Positions 26,559 to 42,400 of a stretch of 64,000 bases of DNA are shown here, piece by piece. Each line of letters begins with the position of its first letter. Positions within the stretch are counted from its first letter, which is position 1. The stretch lies in assembly GCF_050947335.1 (NCBI RefSeq), contig NW_027473611.1, forward strand, positions 124,001 to 188,000. Reading direction: 5' to 3'. The position numbers and the translations under genes are program-made. The notes beneath the pieces were generated by a model. The model worked only from the letters and a program-made list of their open reading frames with translations. It made no database searches and was not told the origin of the DNA. Origin of the DNA: Megachile rotundata (taxonomy: Eukaryota > Arthropoda > Insecta > Hymenoptera > Megachilidae).

Positions 26559-29500
26559 CTATCGATCATATAAGCATAATATGTGTAATAATATGAGTTA
26601 GATTGATAACAATAAGAGTAATGAGTATAGTAATTGTCGTCCTATCGATCATATAAGCATAATATGTCTAATAATATGAGTTAGATTGATAATAATAAGA
26701 GTAATAAGTATAGTAATTGTCGTCCTATCGATCATATAAGCATAATATGTCTAATAATATGAGTTAGATTGATAATAATAAGAGTAATAAGCATAGTAAT
26801 TGTCGTTCTATCGGTCATATAACCATAATATGGCTAATAATATGAGGTAGATTAATAATAATAAGAGAAATGAGTATAGTAATTGTCGTTCTATCGATCA
26901 TATAAGCATAATATGGCTAATAATATGAGTTAGATTGATAAGAACAAGTGTAATAAGTATAGTAATTGTCGTTCTATCGATCATATAAGCATAATATGGC
27001 TAATAATATGAGTTAGATTGATAAGAATAAGTGTAATAAGTATAGTAATTGTCGTTCTATCAATCATATAAGCATAATATGGCTAATAATATTAGTTAGA
27101 TTGATAATAATAAGAGCAATGAGTATAGTAATTGTCGTCCTATCGATCATATAAGAATAATATGGCTAATAATATGAGTTAGATTGATAATAATAAGAGT
27201 AGTAAGTATAGTAATTGTCGTCCTATCGATCATATAAGCATAATATGGCTAATAATATGAGTTAGATTGATAATAATAAGAGTAATAAGCATAGTAATTG
27301 TCGTCCTATCGGTCATATAACCATAATATGGCTAATAATATGAGTTAGATTGATAATAATAAGAGTAATGAGTATAGGAATTGTCGTCCTATCGATCATA
27401 TAAGCATAATATGGTTAATAATATGAGTTAGATTGTTAATAGTGAGTGTAATAAGCATAGTAATTATCGTTATACCGATCATATAAGCATAAAATGGCTA
27501 ATAATATGAGTCAGATTGATAATAATAAGAGTAATAAGTATATTAATTGTCGTTATATCGATCATATAAGCATAATATGGCTAAAAAATATGAGTTAGAT
27601 TAATAATAATAAGAGAAATGAGTATAGTAATTGTCGTCCTATCGATCATATAAGCATAATATGGCTAATAATATGAGTTAGATTGATAATAGTGAGTGTA
27701 ATAAGTATAGTAATTGTCGTTCTATCGATCATATAAGCACAATATGCCTAATAATATGTGTTAGATTGATAACAATAAGAGTAATAAGTATATTAATTGT
27801 CGTTCTATCGATCATATAAGCATAATATGGCTAATAATATGAGTTAGATTGATAATAATAAGAGCAATGAGTATAGTAATTGTCGTTCTATCGGTCATAT
27901 AACCATAATATGGCTAATAATATGAGTTAGATTGATAATAATAAGAGTAATAAGCATAGTAATTGTCGTTCTATCGGTCATATAACCATAATATGGCTAA
28001 TAATATGAGTTAGATTGATAATAATAAGAGTAATGAGTATAGTAATTGTCGTCCTATCGATCATATAATCATAATATGGCTAATAATATGATTTAGATTG
28101 ATAATAATAAGAGTAATGAGTATAGTAATTGTCGTCCTATCGATCATATAAGCATAATATGGCTAATAATATGAGTTAGATTGATAATAATAAGAGTAAT
28201 AAGCATAGTAATTGTCGTTCTATCGGTCATATAACCATAATATGGCTAATAATATGAGTTAGATTGATAATAATAAGAGCAATGAGTATAGTAATTGTCG
28301 TCCTATCGATCATATAAGAATAATATGGCTAATAATATGAGTTAGATTGATAATAATAAGAGCAATGAGTATAGTAATTGTCGTTCTATCGGTCATATAA
28401 CCATAATATGGCTAATAATATGAGTTAGATTGATAATAATAAGAGTAATAAGCATGGTAATTGTCGTTCTATCGGTCATATAACCATAATATGGCTAATA
28501 ATATGAGTTAGATTGATAATAATAAGAGCAATGAGTATAGTAATTGTCGTCCTATCGATCATATAAGAATAATATGGCTAATAATATGAGTTAGATTGAT
28601 AACAACAAGAGTAGTAAGTATAGTAATTCTCGTTCTATCGGTCATATAACCATAATATGGCTAATAATATGAGTTAGATTGATAACAGTGAGTGTAATAA
28701 GTATAGTAATTGTCGTCCTATCGATCATATAAGCATAATATGGCTAATAATATGAGTTAGATTGATAATAATAAGAGTAATGAGTATAGTAATTGTCGTC
28801 CTATCGATTATATAAGCATAAAATGGCTAATAATATGAGTTAGATTGATAATAATAAGAGTAATGAGTATAGTAATTGTCGTTCTATCGATCATATAAGC
28901 ATAATATGGCTAATAATATGAGTTAGATTGATAATAATAAGAGTAATGAGTATAGTAATTGTCGTCCTATCGATCATATAAGAATAATATGGCTAATGAT
29001 ATGAGTTAGATTGATAATAATAAGAGTAGTAAGTATAGTAATTCTCGTTCTATCGGTCATATAACCATAATATGGCTAATAATATGAGTTAGATTGATAA
29101 CAGTGAGTGTAATAAGTATAGTAATTGTCGTCCTATCGATCATATAAGCATAATATGGCTAATAATATGAGTTAGATTGATAATAATAAGAGTAATGAGT
29201 ATAGTAATTGTCGTCCTATCGATCATATAAGCATAATATGTCTAATAATATGAGTTAGATTGATAATAATAAGAGTAATGAGTATAGTAATTGTCGTCCT
29301 ATCGATTATATAAGCATAATATGGCTAATAATATGAGTTAGATTGATAATAATAAGTGTAATAAGCATAGTAATTGTCGTTCTATCGATCATATAAGCAT
29401 AATATGTGTAATAATATGAGTTAGATTGATAACAATAAGAGTAATGAGTATAGTAATTGTCGTCCTATCGATCATATAAGCATAATATGTCTAATAATAT

Positions 29501-30560
29501 GAGTTAGATTGATAATAATAAGAGTAATAAGTATAGTAATTGTCGTCCTATCGATCATATAAGCATAATATGTCTAATAATATGAGTTAGATTGATAATA
29601 ATAAGAGTAATAAGCATAGTAATTGTCGTTCTATCGGTCATATAACCATAATATGGCTAATAATATGAGGTAGATTAATAATAATAAGAGAAATGAGTAT
29701 AGTAATTGTCGTTCTATCGATCATATAAGCATAATATGGCTAATAATATGAGTTAGATTGATAAGAACAAGTGTAATAAGTATAGTAATTGTCGTTCTAT
29801 CGATCATATAAGCATAATATGGCTAATAATATGAGTTAGATTGATAAGAATAAGTGTAATAAGTATAGTAATTGTCGTTCTATCAATCATATAAGCATAA
29901 TATGGCTAATAATATTAGTTAGATTGATAATAATAAGAGCAATGAGTATAGTAATTGTCGTCCTATCGATCATATAAGAATAATATGGCTAATAATATGA
30001 GTTAGATTGATAATAATAAGAGTAGTAAGTATAGTAATTGTCGTCCTATCGATCATATAAGCATAATATGGCTAATAATATGAGTTAGATTGATAATAAT
30101 AAGAGTAATAAGCATAGTAATTGTCGTCCTATCGGTCATATAACCATAATATGGCTAATAATATGAGTTAGATTGATAATAATAAGAGTAATGAGTATAG
30201 GAATTGTCGTCCTATCGATCATATAAGCATAATATGGTTAATAATATGAGTTAGATTGTTAATAGTGAGTGTAATAAGCATAGTAATTATCGTTATACCG
30301 ATCATATAAGCATAAAATGGCTAATAATATGAGTTAGATTGATAATAATAAGAGTAATAAGTATATTAATTGTCGTTATATCGATCATATAAGCATAATA
30401 TGGCTAATAATATGAGTTAGATTAATAATAATAAGAGAAATGAGTATAGTAATTGTCGTCCTATCGATCATATAAGCATAATATGGCTAATAATATGAGT
30501 TAGATTGATAATAGTGAGTGTAATAAGTATAGTAATTGTCGTTCTATCGATCATATAAGC
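26559..30560. repeat. 100-unit-offset duplication, copy 1
   Basis: This block matches about 34860-38860. The offset is 8,301 bp left of 27582 and 8,300 bp (100 units) after it, the change being the extra A at 27582. Anchors are ATAGGAATTG at 27374/35675 and 30197/38497, and CATATAATCATAATATGG with TGATTTAG at about 28063/36363. It contains the 34-unit spacing between ATAGGAATTG markers. Differences noticed include AAAATGAG at 34892 for AATATGAG here. The right end fades through scattered mismatches rather than breaking sharply. Confidence 0.8.
27581..27595. repeat. Single-base insertion in one monomer
   Basis: CTAAAAAATATGAG stands in place of CTAATAATATGAG: one base longer, with a six-A run. 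It restores the register lost at 26391. I saw no other copy of this allele, so it is a private, recent change or a homopolymer sequencing error. Confidence 0.85.
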
Positions 30561-30960
30561 ACAATATGCCTAATAATATGAGTTAGATTGATAACAATAA
30601 GAGTAATAAGTATATTAATTGTCGTTCTATCGATCATATAAGCATAATATGGCTAATAATATGAGTTAGATTGATAATAATAAGAGCAGTGAGTATAGTA
30701 ATTGTCGTTCTATCGGTCATATAACCATAATATGGCTAATAATATGAGTTAGATTGATAACAGTGAGTGTAATAAGTATAGTAATTGTCGTTATATCGAT
30801 CATATAAGCATAATATGGCTGATAATATGATTTAGATTGATAATAATAAGAGAAATGAGTATAGTAATTGTCGTCCTATCGATCATATAAGAATAATATG
30901 GCTAATAATATGAGTTAGATTGATAATAATAATAGTAGTAAGTATAGTATTTGTCGTCCT

Positions 30961-31558
30961 ATCGATCATATAAGCATAATATGGCTAATAATATGAGTTA
31001 GATTGATAATAATAAGAGTAATAAGCATAGCAATTGTCGTTCTATCGATCATATAAGCACAATATGTCTAATAATATGACTTAGATTGATAATAATAAGA
31101 GTAATGAGTATAGTAATTGTCGTCCTATCGATTATATAAGCATAATATGGCTAATAATATGAGTTAGATTGATAATAATAAGAGTAATGAGTATAGTAAT
31201 TGTCGTCCTATCGATCATATAAGCATAATATGGTTAATAATATGAGTTAGATTGTTAATAGTGAGTGTAATAAGCATAGTAATTGTCGTTATACCGATCA
31301 TATAAGCATAAAATGGCTAATAATATGAGTTAGATTGATAATAATAAGAGTAATAAGTATATTAATTGTCGTTATATCGATCATATAAGCATAATATGGC
31401 TAATAATATGAGTTAGATTGATAATAATAAGAGTAGTAAGTATAGTAATTGTCGTCCTATCGATCATATAAGCATAATATGGCTAATAATATGAGTTAGA
31501 TTGATAATAATAAGAGTAATAAGCATAGCAATTGTCGTTCTATCGATCATATAAGCAC
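30961..31558. repeat. Seven-unit insertion between two duplicated segments
   Basis: Comparing 21.0-21.7 kb with 30.3-31.6 kb, the offset jumps from 112 to 119 units. This places about 581 bp (7 units) of extra satellite here. It includes AGCAATTGTCG units and a TATGACTTAG unit, and the GGTTAAT/GATTGTTAATAG module near 31233. Seven units is also the spacing between paired copies of that module elsewhere (9486/10067, 12557/13138, 14300/14881, 17371/17952). Confidence 0.72.
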
Positions 31559-34500
31559 AATATGGCTAATAATATGAGTTAGATTGATAACAGTGAGTGT
31601 AATAAGTATAGTAATTGTCGTTATATCGATCATATAAGCATAATATGGCTAATAATATGAGTTAGATTAATAATAATAAGAGAAATGAGTATAGTAATTG
31701 TCGTCCTATCAATCATATAAGCATAATATGGCTAATAATATGAGTTAGATTGATAATAGTGAGTGTAATAAGTATAGTAATTGTCGTTCTATCGATCATA
31801 TAAGCACAATATGCCTAATAATATGAGTTAGATTGATAACAATAAGAGTAATAAGTATATTAATTGTCGTTCTATCGATCATATAAGCATAATATGGCTA
31901 ATAATATGAGTTAGATTGATAATAATAAGAGCAATGAGTATAGTAATTGTCGTTCTATCGGTCATATAACCATAATATGGCTAATAATATGAGTTAGATT
32001 GATAACAGTGAGTGTAATAAGTATAGTAATTGTCGTTATATCGATCATATAAGCATAATATGGCTAATAATATGAGTTAGATTGATAATAATAAGAGCAA
32101 TGAGTATAGTAATTGTCGTCCTATCGATCATATAAGAATAATATGGCTAATAATATGAGTTAGATTGATAATAATAAGAGCAATGAGTATAGTAATTGTC
32201 GTTCTATCGGTCATATAACCATAATATGGCTAATAATATGAGTTAGATTGATAATAATAAGAGTAATAAGCATGGTAATTGTCGTTCTATCGGTCATATA
32301 ACCATAATATGGCTAATAATATGAGTTAGATTGATAATAGTAAGAGCAATGAGTATAGTAATTGTCGTCCTATCGATCATATAAGAATAATATGGCTAAT
32401 AATATGAGTTAGATTGATAATAACAAGAGTAGTAAGTATAGTAATTCTCGTTCTATCGGTCATATAACCATAATATGGCTAATAATATGAGTTAGATTGA
32501 TAACAGTGAGTGTAATAAGTATAGTAATTGTCGTCCTATCGATCATATAAGCATAATATGGCTAATAATATGAGTTAGATTGATAATAATAAGAGTAATG
32601 AGTATAGTAATTGTCGTCCTATCGATTATATAATCATAAAATGGCTAATAATATGAGTTAGATTGATAATAATAAGAGTAATGAGTATAGTAATTGTCGT
32701 TCTATCGATCATATAAGCATAATATGGCTAATAATATGAGTTAGATTGATAATAATAAGAGTAATGAGTATAGTAATTGTCGTCCTATCGATCATATAAG
32801 AATAATATGGCTAATAATATGAGTTAGATTGATAATAATAAGAGTAGTAAGTATAGTAATTCTCGTTCTATCGGTCATATAACCATAATATGGCTAATAA
32901 TATGAGTTAGATTGATAACAGTGAGTGTAATAAGTATAGTAATTGTCGTCCTATCGATCATATAAGCATAATATGGCTAATAATATGAGTTAGATTGATA
33001 ATAATAAGAGTAATGAGTATAGTAATTGTCGTCCTATCGATCATATAAGCATAATATGTCTAATAATATGAGTTAGATTGATAATAATAAGAGTAATGAG
33101 TATAGTAATTGTCGTCCTATCGATTATATAAGCATAATATGGCTAATAATATGAGTTAGATTGATAATAATAAGAGTAATAAGCATAGTAATTGTCGTTC
33201 TATCGATCATATAAGCATAATATGTGTAATAATATGAGTTAGATTGATAACAATAAGAGTAATGAGTATAGTAATTGTCGTCCTATCGATCATATAAGCA
33301 TAATATGTCTAATAATATGAGTTAGATTGATAATAATAAGAGTAATAAGTATAGTAATTGTCGTCCTATCGATCATATAAGCATAATATGTCTAATAATA
33401 TGAGTTAGATTGATAATAATAAGAGTAATAAGCATAGTAATTGTCGTTCTATCGGTCATATAACCATAATATGGCTAATAATATGAGGTAGATTAATAAT
33501 AATAAGAGAAATGAGTATAGTAATTGTCGTTCTATCGATCATATAAGCATAATATGGCTAATAATATGAGTTAGATTGATAAGAACAAGTGTAATAAGTA
33601 TAGTAATTGTCGTTCTATCGATCATATAAGCATAATATGGCTAATAATATGAGTTAGATTGATAAGAATAAGTGTAATAAGTATAGTAATTGTCGTTCTA
33701 TCAATCATATAAGCATAATATGGCTAATAATATTAGTTAGATTGATAATAATAAGAGCAATGAGTATAGTAATTGTCGTCCTATCGATCATATAAGAATA
33801 ATATGGCTAATAATATGAGTTAGATTGATAATAATAAGAGTAGTAAGTATAGTAATTGTCGTCCTATCGATCATATAAGCATAATATGGCTAATAATATG
33901 AGTTAGATTGATAATAATAAGAGTAATATGCATAGTAATTGTCGTCCTATCGGTCATATAACCATAATATGGCTAATAATATGAGTTAGATTGATAATAA
34001 TAAGAGTAATGAGTATAGGAATTGTCGTCCTATCGATCATATAAGCATAATATGGTTAATAATATGAGTTAGATTGTTAATAGTGAGTGTAATAAGCATA
34101 GTAATTATCGTTATACCGATCATATAAGCATAAAATGGCTAATAATATGAGTTAGATTGATAATAATAAGAGTAATAAGTATATTAATTGTCGTTATATC
34201 GATCATATAAGCATAATATGGCTAATAATATGAGTTAGATTAATAATAATAAGAGAAATGAGTATAGTAATTGTCGTCCTATCGATCATATAAGCATAAT
34301 ATGGCTAATAATATGAGTTAGATTGATAATAGTGAGTGTAATAAGTATAGTAATTGTCGTTCTATCGATCATATAAGCACAATATGGCTAATAATATGAG
34401 TTAGATTAATAATAATAAGAGAAATGAGTATAGTAATTGTCGTCCTATCGATCATATAAGAATAATATGGCTAATAATATGAGTTAGATTGATAATAATA

Positions 34501-36184
34501 AGAGTAGTAAGTATAGTAATTCTCGTTCTATCGGTCATATAACCATAATATGGCTAATAATATGAGTTAGATTGATAACAGTGAGTGTAATAAGTATAGT
34601 AATTGTCGTCCTATCGATCATATAAGCATAATATGGCTAATAATATGAGTTAGATTGATAATAATAAGAGTAATGAGTATAGTAATTGTCGTCCTATCGA
34701 TCATATAAGCATAATATGTCTAATAATATGAGTTAGATTGATAATAATAAGAGTAATGAGTATAGTAATTGTCGTCCTATCGATTATATAAGCATAATAT
34801 GGCTAATAATATGAGTTAGATTGATAATAATAAGAGTAATAAGCATAGTAATTGTCGTTCTATCGATCATATAAGCATAATATGTGTAATAAAATGAGTT
34901 AGATTGATAACAATAAGAGTAATGAGTATAGTAATTGTCGTCCTATCGATCATATAAGCATAATATGTCTAATAATATGAGTTAGATTGATAATAATAAG
35001 AGTAATAAGTATAGTAATTGTCGTCCTATCGATCATATAAGCATAATATGTCTAATAATATGAGTTAGATTGATAATAATAAGAGTAATAAGCATAGTAA
35101 TTGTCGTTCTATCGGTCATATAACCATAATATGGCTAATAATATGAGGTAGATTAATAATAATAAGAGAAATGAGTATAGTAATTGTCGTTCTATCGATC
35201 ATATAAGCATAATATGGCTAATAATATGAGTTAGATTGATAAGAACAAGTGTAATAAGTATAGTAATTGTCGTTCTATCGATCATATAAGCATAATATGG
35301 CTAATAATATGAGTTAGATTGATAAGAATAAGTGTAATAAGTATAGTAATTGTCGTTCTATCAATCATATAAGCATAATATGGCTAATAATATTAGTTAG
35401 ATTGATAATAATAAGAGCAATGAGTATAGTAATTGTCGTCCTATCGATCATATAAGAATAATATGGCTAATAATATGAGTTAGATTGATAATAATAAGAG
35501 TAGTAAGTATAGTAATTGTCGTCCTATCGATCATATAAGCATAATATGGCTAATAATATGAGTTAGATTGATAATAATAAGAGTAATAAGCATAGTAATT
35601 GTCGTCCTATCGGTCATATAACCATAATATGGCTAATAATATGAGTTAGATTGATAATAATAAGAGTAATGAGTATAGGAATTGTCGTCCTATCGATCAT
35701 ATAAGCATAATATGGTTAATAATATGAGTTAGATTGTTAATAGTGAGTGTAATAAGCATAGTAATTATCGTTATACCGATCATATAAGCATAAAATGGCT
35801 AATAATATGAGTCAGATTGATAATAATAAGAGTAATAAGTATATTAATTGTCGTTATATCGATCATATAAGCATAATATGGCTAATAATATGAGTTAGAT
35901 TAATAATAATAAGAGAAATGAGTATAGTAATTGTCGTCCTATCGATCATATAAGCATAATATGGCTAATAATATGAGTTAGATTGATAATAGTGAGTGTA
36001 ATAAGTATAGTAATTGTCGTTCTATCGATCATATAAGCACAATATGCCTAATAATATGTGTTAGATTGATAACAATAAGAGTAATAAGTATATTAATTGT
36101 CGTTCTATCGATCATATAAGCATAATATGGCTAATAATATGAGTTAGATTGATAATAATAAGAGCAATGAGTATAGTAATTGTC
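31559..36184. repeat. Large segmental duplication, copy B
   Basis: This is the partner of 21682-26390. The DNA just upstream (about 30346-30960) matches 21050-21664 at 112 units, anchored on GGCTGATAATATG at 30817/21521. The 7-unit change in offset is accounted for by an insertion at about 30961-31558. The part from 34860 also matches 26559 onwards at 100 units, so this copy overlaps a further layer. Confidence 0.8.
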
Positions 36185-38860
36185 GTTCTATCGGTCATAT
36201 AACCATAATATGGCTAATAATATGAGTTAGATTGATAATAATAAGAGTAATAAGCATAGTAATTGTCGTTCTATCGGTCATATAACCATAATATGGCTAA
36301 TAATATGAGTTAGATTGATAATAATAAGAGTAATGAGTATAGTAATTGTCGTCCTATCGATCATATAATCATAATATGGCTAATAATATGATTTAGATTG
36401 ATAATAATAAGAGTAATGAGTATAGTAATTGTCGTCCTATCGATCATATAAGCATAATATGGCTAATAATATGAGTTAGATTGATAATAATAAGAGTAAT
36501 AAGCATAGTAATTGTCGTTCTATCGGTCATATAACCATAATATGGCTAATAATATGAGTTAGATTGATAATAATAAGAGCAATGAGTATAGTAATTGTCG
36601 TCCTATCGATCATATAAGAATAATATGGCTAATAATATGAGTTAGATTGATAATAATAAGAGCAATGAGTATAGTAATTGTCGTTCTATCGGTCATATAA
36701 CCATAATATGGCTAATAATATGAGTTAGATTGATAATAATAAGAGTAATAAGCATGGTAATTGTCGTTCTATCGGTCATATAACCATAATATGGCTAATA
36801 ATATGAGTTAGATTGATAATAATAAGAGCAATGAGTATAGTAATTGTCGTCCTATCGATCATATAAGAATAATATGGCTAATAATATGAGTTAGATTGAT
36901 AACAACAAGAGTAGTAAGTATAGTAATTCTCGTTCTATCGGTCATATAACCATAATATGGCTAATAATATGAGTTAGATTGATAACAGTGAGTGTAATAA
37001 GTATAGTAATTGTCGTCCTATCGATCATATAAGCATAATATGGCTAATAATATGAGTTAGATTGATAATAATAAGAGTAATGAGTATAGTAATTGTCGTC
37101 CTATCGATTATATAAGCATAAAATGGCTAATAATATGAGTTAGATTGATAATAATAAGAGTAATGAGTATAGTAATTGTCGTTCTATCGATCATATAAGC
37201 ATAATATGGCTAATAATATGAGTTAGATTGATAATAATAAGAGTAATGAGTATAGTAATTGTCGTCCTATCGATCATATAAGAATAATATGGCTAATAAT
37301 ATGAGTTAGACTGATAATAATAAGAGTAGTAAGTATAGTAATTCTCGTTCTATCGGTCATATAACCATAATATGGCTAATAATATGAGTTAGATTGATAA
37401 CAGTGAGTGTAATAAGTATAGTAATTGTCGTCCTATCGATCATATAAGCATAATATGGCTAATAATATGAGTTAGATTGATAATAATAAGAGTAATGAGT
37501 ATAGTAATTGTCGTCCTATCGATCATATAAGCATAATATGTCTAATAATATGAGTTAGATTGATAATAATAAGAGTAATGAGTATAGTAATTGTCGTCCT
37601 ATCGATTATATAAGCATAATATGGCTAATAATATGAGTTAGATTGATAATAATAAGAGTAATAAGCATAGTAATTGTCGTTCTATCGATCATATAAGCAT
37701 AATATGTGTAATAATATGAGTTAGATTGATAACAATAAGAGTAATGAGTATAGTAATTGTCGTCCTATCGATCATATAAGCATAATATGTCTAATAATAT
37801 GAGTTAGATTGATAATAATAAGAGTAATAAGTATAGTAATTGTCGTCCTATCGATCATATAAGCATAATATGTCTAATAATATGAGTTAGATTGATAATA
37901 ATAAGAGTAATAAGCATAGTAATTGTCGTTCTATCGGTCATATAACCATAATATGGCTAATAATATGAGGTAGATTAATAATAATAAGAGAAATGAGTAT
38001 AGTAATTGTCGTTCTATCGATCATATAAGCATAATATGGCTAATAATATGAGTTAGATTGATAAGAACAAGTGTAATAAGTATAGTAATTGTCGTTCTAT
38101 CGATCATATAAGCATAATATGGCTAATAATATGAGTTAGATTGATAAGAATAAGTGTAATAAGTATAGTAATTGTCGTTCTATCAATCATATAAGCATAA
38201 TATGGCTAATAATATTAGTTAGATTGATAATAATAAGAGCAATGAGTATAGTAATTGTCGTCCTATCGATCATATAAGAATAATATGGCTAATAATATGA
38301 GTTAGATTGATAATAATAAGAGTAGTAAGTATAGTAATTGTCGTCCTATCGATCATATAAGCATAATATGGCTAATAATATGAGTTAGATTGATAATAAT
38401 AAGAGTAATAAGCATAGTAATTGTCGTTCTATCGGTCATATAACCATAATATGGCTAATAATATGAGTTAGATTGATAATAATAAGAGTAATGAGTATAG
38501 GAATTGTCGTCCTATCGATCATATAAGCATAATATGGTTAATAATATGAGTTAGATTGTTAATAGTGAGTGTAATAAGCATAGTAATTATCGTTATACCG
38601 ATCATATAAGCATAAAATGGCTAATAATATGAGTTAGATTGATAATAATAAGAGTAATAAGTATATTAATTGTCGTTATATCGATCATATAAGCATAATA
38701 TGGCTAATAATATGAGTTAGATTAATAATAATAAGAGAAGTGAGTATAGTAATTGTCGTCCTATCGATCATATAAGCATAATATGGCTAATAATATGAGT
38801 TAGATTGATAATAGTGAGTGTAATAAGTATAGTAATTGTCGTTCTATCGATCATATAAGC
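34860..38860. repeat. 100-unit-offset duplication, copy 2
   Basis: This is the partner of about 26559-30560. It carries AAAATGAG at 34890-34897, where the partner reads AATATGAG. From 35550 on it is also the first copy of the 47-unit tandem duplication. The right end is gradual: GAGAAGTGAG near 38738 and TATGTGTTAG near 38878 differ from the corresponding bases near 30438 and 30578. Confidence 0.78.
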
Positions 38861-39449
38861 ACAATATGCCTAATAATATGTGTTAGATTGATAACAATAA
38901 GAGTAATAAGTATATTAATTGTCGTTCTATCGATCATATAAGCATAATATGGCTAATAATATGAGTTAGATTGATAATAATAAGAGCAATGAGTATAGTA
39001 ATTGTCGTTCTACGGTCATATAACCATAATATGGCTAATAATATGAGTTAGATTGATAATAATAAGAGTAATAAGCATAGTAATTGTCGTTCTATCGGTC
39101 ATATAACCATAATATGGCTAATAATATGAGTTAGATTGATAATAATAAGAGTAATGAGTATAGTAATTGTCGTCCTATCGATCATGTAAGCATAATATGT
39201 CTAATAATATGAGTTAGATTGATAATAATAAGAGTAATGAGTATAGTAATTGTCGTCCTATCGATTATATAAGCATAATATGGCTAATAATATGAGTTAG
39301 ATTGATAATAATAAGAGTAATAAGCATAGTAATTGTCGTTCTATCGATCGTATAAGCATAATATGTGTAATAATATGAGTTAGATTGATAACAATAAGAG
39401 TAATGAGTATAGTAATTGTCGTCCTATCGATCATATAAGCATAATATGT
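35550..39449. repeat. 47-unit (3,900 bp) tandem higher-order repeat, copy 1
   Basis: The segment 35550-39490 matches 39450-43390 at 3,900 bp, which is 47 units minus one base. The missing base is the deletion at 39007-39016. The bounding mismatches are G/T at 35549/39449 and C/T at 39491/43391. Internal differences noticed are C/T in GAGTCAGATTG near 35813/39713, C/G at 35852/39752, C/T at 37311/41211, GTCGTTC/GTCGTCC near 38425/42325, G/A at 38740/42640, and C/T at 39010/42910. This makes it clearly older than the 58-unit duplication. Confidence 0.88.
39007..39016. repeat. Single-base deletion at a monomer junction (C retained)
   Basis: GTTCTACGGT: one T is missing relative to GTTCTATCGGT, while the C is kept. 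It is intermediate between the normal junction and the GTTTTACGGT form at 26391 and 42907. The parsimonious order is deletion first, then C to T. Confidence 0.88.
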
Positions 39450-42400
39450 CTAATAATATGAGTTAGATTGATAATAATAAGAGTAATAAGCATAGTAATT
39501 GTCGTCCTATCGGTCATATAACCATAATATGGCTAATAATATGAGTTAGATTGATAATAATAAGAGTAATGAGTATAGGAATTGTCGTCCTATCGATCAT
39601 ATAAGCATAATATGGTTAATAATATGAGTTAGATTGTTAATAGTGAGTGTAATAAGCATAGTAATTATCGTTATACCGATCATATAAGCATAAAATGGCT
39701 AATAATATGAGTTAGATTGATAATAATAAGAGTAATAAGTATATTAATTGTGGTTATATCGATCATATAAGCATAATATGGCTAATAATATGAGTTAGAT
39801 TAATAATAATAAGAGAAATGAGTATAGTAATTGTCGTCCTATCGATCATATAAGCATAATATGGCTAATAATATGAGTTAGATTGATAATAGTGAGTGTA
39901 ATAAGTATAGTAATTGTCGTTCTATCGATCATATAAGCACAATATGCCTAATAATATGTGTTAGATTGATAACAATAAGAGTAATAAGTATATTAATTGT
40001 CGTTCTATCGATCATATAAGCATAATATGGCTAATAATATGAGTTAGATTGATAATAATAAGAGCAATGAGTATAGTAATTGTCGTTCTATCGGTCATAT
40101 AACCATAATATGGCTAATAATATGAGTTAGATTGATAATAATAAGAGTAATAAGCATAGTAATTGTCGTTCTATCGGTCATATAACCATAATATGGCTAA
40201 TAATATGAGTTAGATTGATAATAATAAGAGTAATGAGTATAGTAATTGTCGTCCTATCGATCATATAATCATAATATGGCTAATAATATGATTTAGATTG
40301 ATAATAATAAGAGTAATGAGTATAGTAATTGTCGTCCTATCGATCATATAAGCATAATATGGCTAATAATATGAGTTAGATTGATAATAATAAGAGTAAT
40401 AAGCATAGTAATTGTCGTTCTATCGGTCATATAACCATAATATGGCTAATAATATGAGTTAGATTGATAATAATAAGAGCAATGAGTATAGTAATTGTCG
40501 TCCTATCGATCATATAAGAATAATATGGCTAATAATATGAGTTAGATTGATAATAATAAGAGCAATGAGTATAGTAATTGTCGTTCTATCGGTCATATAA
40601 CCATAATATGGCTAATAATATGAGTTAGATTGATAATAATAAGAGTAATAAGCATGGTAATTGTCGTTCTATCGGTCATATAACCATAATATGGCTAATA
40701 ATATGAGTTAGATTGATAATAATAAGAGCAATGAGTATAGTAATTGTCGTCCTATCGATCATATAAGAATAATATGGCTAATAATATGAGTTAGATTGAT
40801 AACAACAAGAGTAGTAAGTATAGTAATTCTCGTTCTATCGGTCATATAACCATAATATGGCTAATAATATGAGTTAGATTGATAACAGTGAGTGTAATAA
40901 GTATAGTAATTGTCGTCCTATCGATCATATAAGCATAATATGGCTAATAATATGAGTTAGATTGATAATAATAAGAGTAATGAGTATAGTAATTGTCGTC
41001 CTATCGATTATATAAGCATAAAATGGCTAATAATATGAGTTAGATTGATAATAATAAGAGTAATGAGTATAGTAATTGTCGTTCTATCGATCATATAAGC
41101 ATAATATGGCTAATAATATGAGTTAGATTGATAATAATAAGAGTAATGAGTATAGTAATTGTCGTCCTATCGATCATATAAGAATAATATGGCTAATAAT
41201 ATGAGTTAGATTGATAATAATAAGAGTAGTAAGTATAGTAATTCTCGTTCTATCGGTCATATAACCATAATATGGCTAATAATATGAGTTAGATTGATAA
41301 CAGTGAGTGTAATAAGTATAGTAATTGTCGTCCTATCGATCATATAAGCATAATATGGCTAATAATATGAGTTAGATTGATAATAATAAGAGTAATGAGT
41401 ATAGTAATTGTCGTCCTATCGATCATATAAGCATAATATGTCTAATAATATGAGTTAGATTGATAATAATAAGAGTAATGAGTATAGTAATTGTCGTCCT
41501 ATCGATTATATAAGCATAATATGGCTAATAATATGAGTTAGATTGATAATAATAAGAGTAATAAGCATAGTAATTGTCGTTCTATCGATCATATAAGCAT
41601 AATATGTGTAATAATATGAGTTAGATTGATAACAATAAGAGTAATGAGTATAGTAATTGTCGTCCTATCGATCATATAAGCATAATATGTCTAATAATAT
41701 GAGTTAGATTGATAATAATAAGAGTAATAAGTATAGTAATTGTCGTCCTATCGATCATATAAGCATAATATGTCTAATAATATGAGTTAGATTGATAATA
41801 ATAAGAGTAATAAGCATAGTAATTGTCGTTCTATCGGTCATATAACCATAATATGGCTAATAATATGAGGTAGATTAATAATAATAAGAGAAATGAGTAT
41901 AGTAATTGTCGTTCTATCGATCATATAAGCATAATATGGCTAATAATATGAGTTAGATTGATAAGAACAAGTGTAATAAGTATAGTAATTGTCGTTCTAT
42001 CGATCATATAAGCATAATATGGCTAATAATATGAGTTAGATTGATAAGAATAAGTGTAATAAGTATAGTAATTGTCGTTCTATCAATCATATAAGCATAA
42101 TATGGCTAATAATATTAGTTAGATTGATAATAATAAGAGCAATGAGTATAGTAATTGTCGTCCTATCGATCATATAAGAATAATATGGCTAATAATATGA
42201 GTTAGATTGATAATAATAAGAGTAGTAAGTATAGTAATTGTCGTCCTATCGATCATATAAGCATAATATGGCTAATAATATGAGTTAGATTGATAATAAT
42301 AAGAGTAATAAGCATAGTAATTGTCGTCCTATCGGTCATATAACCATAATATGGCTAATAATATGAGTTAGATTGATAATAATAAGAGTAATGAGTATAG